Below, one piece after another: positions 14,919-16,390 of a stretch of 16,390 nucleotides of DNA. The stretch comes from Candidatus Rifleibacteriota bacterium (lineage in GTDB: Bacteria; Riflebacteria; Ozemobacteria; Ozemobacterales; Ozemobacteraceae): NCBI GenBank assembly GCA_017526725.1, contig JAFXRA010000214.1, forward strand, positions 1 through 16,390, read 5' to 3'. Position numbers and translations under genes: made by a program. Every line of letters starts with the position of its first letter. Within the stretch, counting starts at the first letter, position 1. The notes beneath the pieces were generated by a model. It was not told where the DNA came from and did not search any database. It worked only from the letters and a program-made list of their open reading frames with translations.

Positions 14919-14941
14919 AACGAAGTGTCCCACAACGAAGC
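14912..14941 (+). repeat. 15-bp direct repeat (2 units)
   Basis: GTCCCACAACGAAGT is followed directly by GTCCCACAACGAAGC. The first unit also supplies the outermost right arm of the neighbouring palindrome. Confidence 0.8.
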
Positions 14942-15038
14942 GTATCACTTGAATAAGGTCGAACAAGACAACTGTCCGACTGAAGTGTTATAAGAGTTCA
15001 ATGTTCAAATGGTTCTATAGGTCTATACCTGTCTGGAC

Positions 15039-15076
15039 AACAAAAAAGAGGCAGTAACGGTGCTGCCTCTTTTGTT
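15039..15076 (-). terminator. Intrinsic terminator of ddl
   Basis: GAGGCAG (15048-15054) and CTGCCTC (15063-15069) pair around an 8-base loop, flanked by an A-run on the left and TTTTGTT on the right. Read on the minus strand the stem is followed by TTTTTTGTT. It lies 16 bp past the ddl stop and may also work in the plus direction. Confidence 0.9.
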
Positions 15077-15092
15077 GGTTGTTTCGTTAGTC

Positions 15093-16217
15093 TTAGGCTA
15101 CTGAAGCTAGCGATTCCTGCTTGTCTTTGTAGCGTTCCATCGCCAGTTCAATTAATTCATCTAAGAGTTTGCCATAAGGCAAGCCTGTAGCTTCCCAAAG
15201 TTTTGGATACATGCTAATGCTTGTAAAACCAGGAAGAGTATTGATTTCATTTATAATGATTTTGTTTGTTTCTTTTTCTACAAAGAAATCAACACGTGCC
15301 AAACCGGCACCGTCAAGTGATTTATAGGCTTTAACAGCTGATTCACGAATCTTTTCGATTAAATCTGCAGGCAGTTTTGCTGGAATTTCCAGCTTGGATT
15401 TATCATCTATATATTTTGCAGAATAGTCATAGAATTCATTGCATGGAACAATTTCGCCTGGCAGTGAAGCTTTAGGGTGATCGTTCCCCATAACAGAGAC
15501 TTCGATTTCTCTGGCATTGATAGCTTTTTCAATCAAAATTTTACGGTCGTATTTGCAGGCTTCATTCATGGCCTTCTTGAATTCTTCTTTGTTGTGAGCT
15601 TTGGTTATACCAACGGAAGAACCAGAGTTAACCGGTTTTACAAAGCATGGATAACCGATTTCTTTTTCCATTAACTTAATAGAATCTTCTGGCTGATAGC
15701 GCCAGTCACATCTAAGTATTTCTACATAAGGTGCAATTGCAAGACCTGAATCTTTAAAAAGTTTCTTTGCAATAGTTTTATCCATACCGGCTGCAGAGGC
15801 TATTACACCGCAGCCAACATAAGGCATGTCAGCCTGATCGAGCAGCCCCTGGAGAGTACCGTCTTCACCATAAGTTCCGTGATTTATTGGGAAAACCACG
15901 TCAAGTTTTATCATTTCGTTTTTACCGCTTTCGTTCAGGGCTATGAGACCTTTGTTTTCTGTATCACTGCTAAAAACTACTTTTCTAGCTCCTTTTAGTG
16001 CGGTCTTGTCTTTGGTTTTACTATATTTTTCCATCATTTCGGTTGTAACATCAGTCAGCCATACGCCTGTTCTTGTTACACCAATGGGGATTATTTCATA
16101 TTTTTCTTTATCTAATGCTTTCATTATTGAAGCGGCTGAAACAAGAGAAACATCGTGTTCACCTGATCTGCCACCAAAAATTATACCTATTCTTATTTTG
16201 CCGGTCTTTGTTGTCAT
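15093..16217 (-). CDS. ddl: D-alanine--D-alanine ligase
   Basis: A 374-residue ATP-grasp enzyme, the length of the longer DdlA-like group, joining two D-alanines for peptidoglycan precursor synthesis in the cytoplasm. The motifs in order are IIFGGRSGEHDVSLVSA (12-28, catalytic Glu20), NHGTYGEDGTLQGLL (112-126), PYVGCGVIASAAGMDK (132-147), FVKPVNSGSSVGI (192-204), the omega loop FYDYSAKY (262-269), ARVDFFV with Arg308 and Asp310, and INEINTLPGFTSISMYP with Glu324 and Asn326. The Tyr-Lys-Tyr type omega loop indicates D-Ala-D-Ala rather than the D-Ala-D-Lac activity of VanA-like enzymes. AAGGAG lies 8 bases before the ATG. It stands alone, with a terminator after it and a terminator-like hairpin immediately before it. 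Confidence 0.96.
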   Translation of the reverse strand: MTTKTGKIRIGIIFGGRSGEHDVSLVSAASIMKALDKEKYEIIPIGVTRTGVWLTDVTTEMMEKYSKTKDKTALKGARKVVFSSDTENKGLIALNESGKNEMIKLDVVFPINHGTYGEDGTLQGLLDQADMPYVGCGVIASAAGMDKTIAKKLFKDSGLAIAPYVEILRCDWRYQPEDSIKLMEKEIGYPCFVKPVNSGSSVGITKAHNKEEFKKAMNEACKYDRKILIEKAINAREIEVSVMGNDHPKASLPGEIVPCNEFYDYSAKYIDDKSKLEIPAKLPADLIEKIRESAVKAYKSLDGAGLARVDFFVEKETNKIIINEINTLPGFTSISMYPKLWEATGLPYGKLLDELIELAMERYKDKQESLASVA

Positions 16218-16235
16218 TTGTTTTGCTCCTTAGCG

Positions 16236-16278
16236 AAAAAAATTTCGACCAGTTATGTTATCGGCATAACCGGTCGAA
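16236..16278 (-). terminator. Terminator-like hairpin directly upstream of ddl
   Basis: TTCGACCAGTTATG (16244-16257) and CATAACCGGTCGAA (16265-16278) form a 14-bp stem with one mismatch and a 7-base loop. On the minus strand the stem is followed by ATT and a run of seven T in all, ending only about 18 bp before the ddl ATG. It either ends an upstream minus-strand transcript or acts as a leader attenuator for ddl. Confidence 0.8.
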
Positions 16279-16293
16279 TCTCTTATTTTCTAA

Positions 16294-16322
16294 ATGTTAA
16301 GGTTAAAAACTCTAGGCTTCAA
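16294..16322 (-). promoter_or_regulatory. Possible ddl promoter
   Basis: Minus strand: -35 TTGAAG (16322-16317), 17-bp spacer, -10 TAACAT (16299-16294), four of six matches in each box. If it is used, transcription starts near 16287 and the whole hairpin at 16236-16278 lies in the ddl leader. Confidence 0.35.
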
Positions 16323-16370
16323 GCTTTAATAAAGAATATTTTTACAAGGCATATATGGCTTTCAGCTTAA

Positions 16371-16390
16371 ATCTTATATCTTATATCTTA
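16371..16390. repeat. Heptamer repeat at the window edge
   Basis: ATCTTAT, ATCTTAT and ATCTTA, cut off by the window end. On the minus strand this is the AGATATA unit seen at 14471-14484. Confidence 0.75.

Larger units (their letters stand above)
14395..15092. other. Gene-free repeat island between the lipoprotein gene and ddl
   Basis: About 700 bp with no credible gene. From left to right it holds a leader with a weak promoter-like pair for the lipoprotein gene (minus strand TTGGTC, 17 bp, TAATAT), heptamer runs, a GCCAAGC-gaa-GCTTGGC hairpin (14519-14535), the second 77-bp hairpin element, more AGAGC-type heptamers, a GAGGCT-aa-AGCCTC hairpin (14730-14743), a palindrome of about 174 bp, a 15-bp direct repeat, about 100 bp with further GTTC/GTCG motifs, and the ddl terminator. 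Confidence 0.7.

Overview
The window comes from an A+T-rich bacterium. Several features suggest a diderm (two-membrane) cell: a Sec-exported TolB-like beta-propeller, a lipoprotein with a clear lipobox, and a secreted LysM protein. Peptide uptake, a thiamine ECF substrate-binding component and a zinc-ribbon (CxxC/CxxC) ribosomal protein L28 would suit a fermentative, possibly host-associated organism from a poorly sampled phylum. The sequence alone does not let me name the taxon.

Layout. (1) 1-4015, plus strand: the 3' end of a peptide/nickel-type ABC importer, made of a solute-binding protein cut off by the window edge, permeases DppB-like and DppC-like, and a class I glutamine-amidotransferase-like hydrolase (peptidase C26, PuuD-like) in the same operon. 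No ATPase gene is present. (2) 4016-4204: a spacer holding a 77-bp hairpin element. (3) 4205-7986, plus strand: a tightly packed operon of an unrecognised protein that looks like a B12-binding/radical-SAM protein without its iron-sulfur cysteines, then aroQ, then a U32 peptidase-family protein of the RlhA type. (4) 7994-11597, minus strand: a large LysM protein with sixteen 18-residue amphipathic repeats, then a TolB-like exported propeller, then a UspA-type stress protein. (5) rpmB on the plus strand with its own promoter. (6) 12006-14394, minus strand: a multi-domain Ig-like lipoprotein followed by thiT, whose start signals lie inside a heptamer repeat. (7) 14395-15092: about 700 bp without a gene, built from short repeats and palindromes. 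(8) ddl (D-Ala-D-Ala ligase) on the minus strand, with a terminator-like hairpin directly in front of it.

The most unusual content is the intergenic DNA. Purine-rich repeats with a 7-bp period occur at several sites, abut both copies of the 77-bp hairpin element, and supply the ribosome-binding site and start codon of thiT. A palindrome of about 174 bp is built largely from 9-bp GTTC-type units. Transcription signals are compact: one terminator lies inside the coding end of a convergent gene, and another overlaps the promoter of the next gene.

No RNA genes, CRISPR arrays, transposases or prophage genes were seen.
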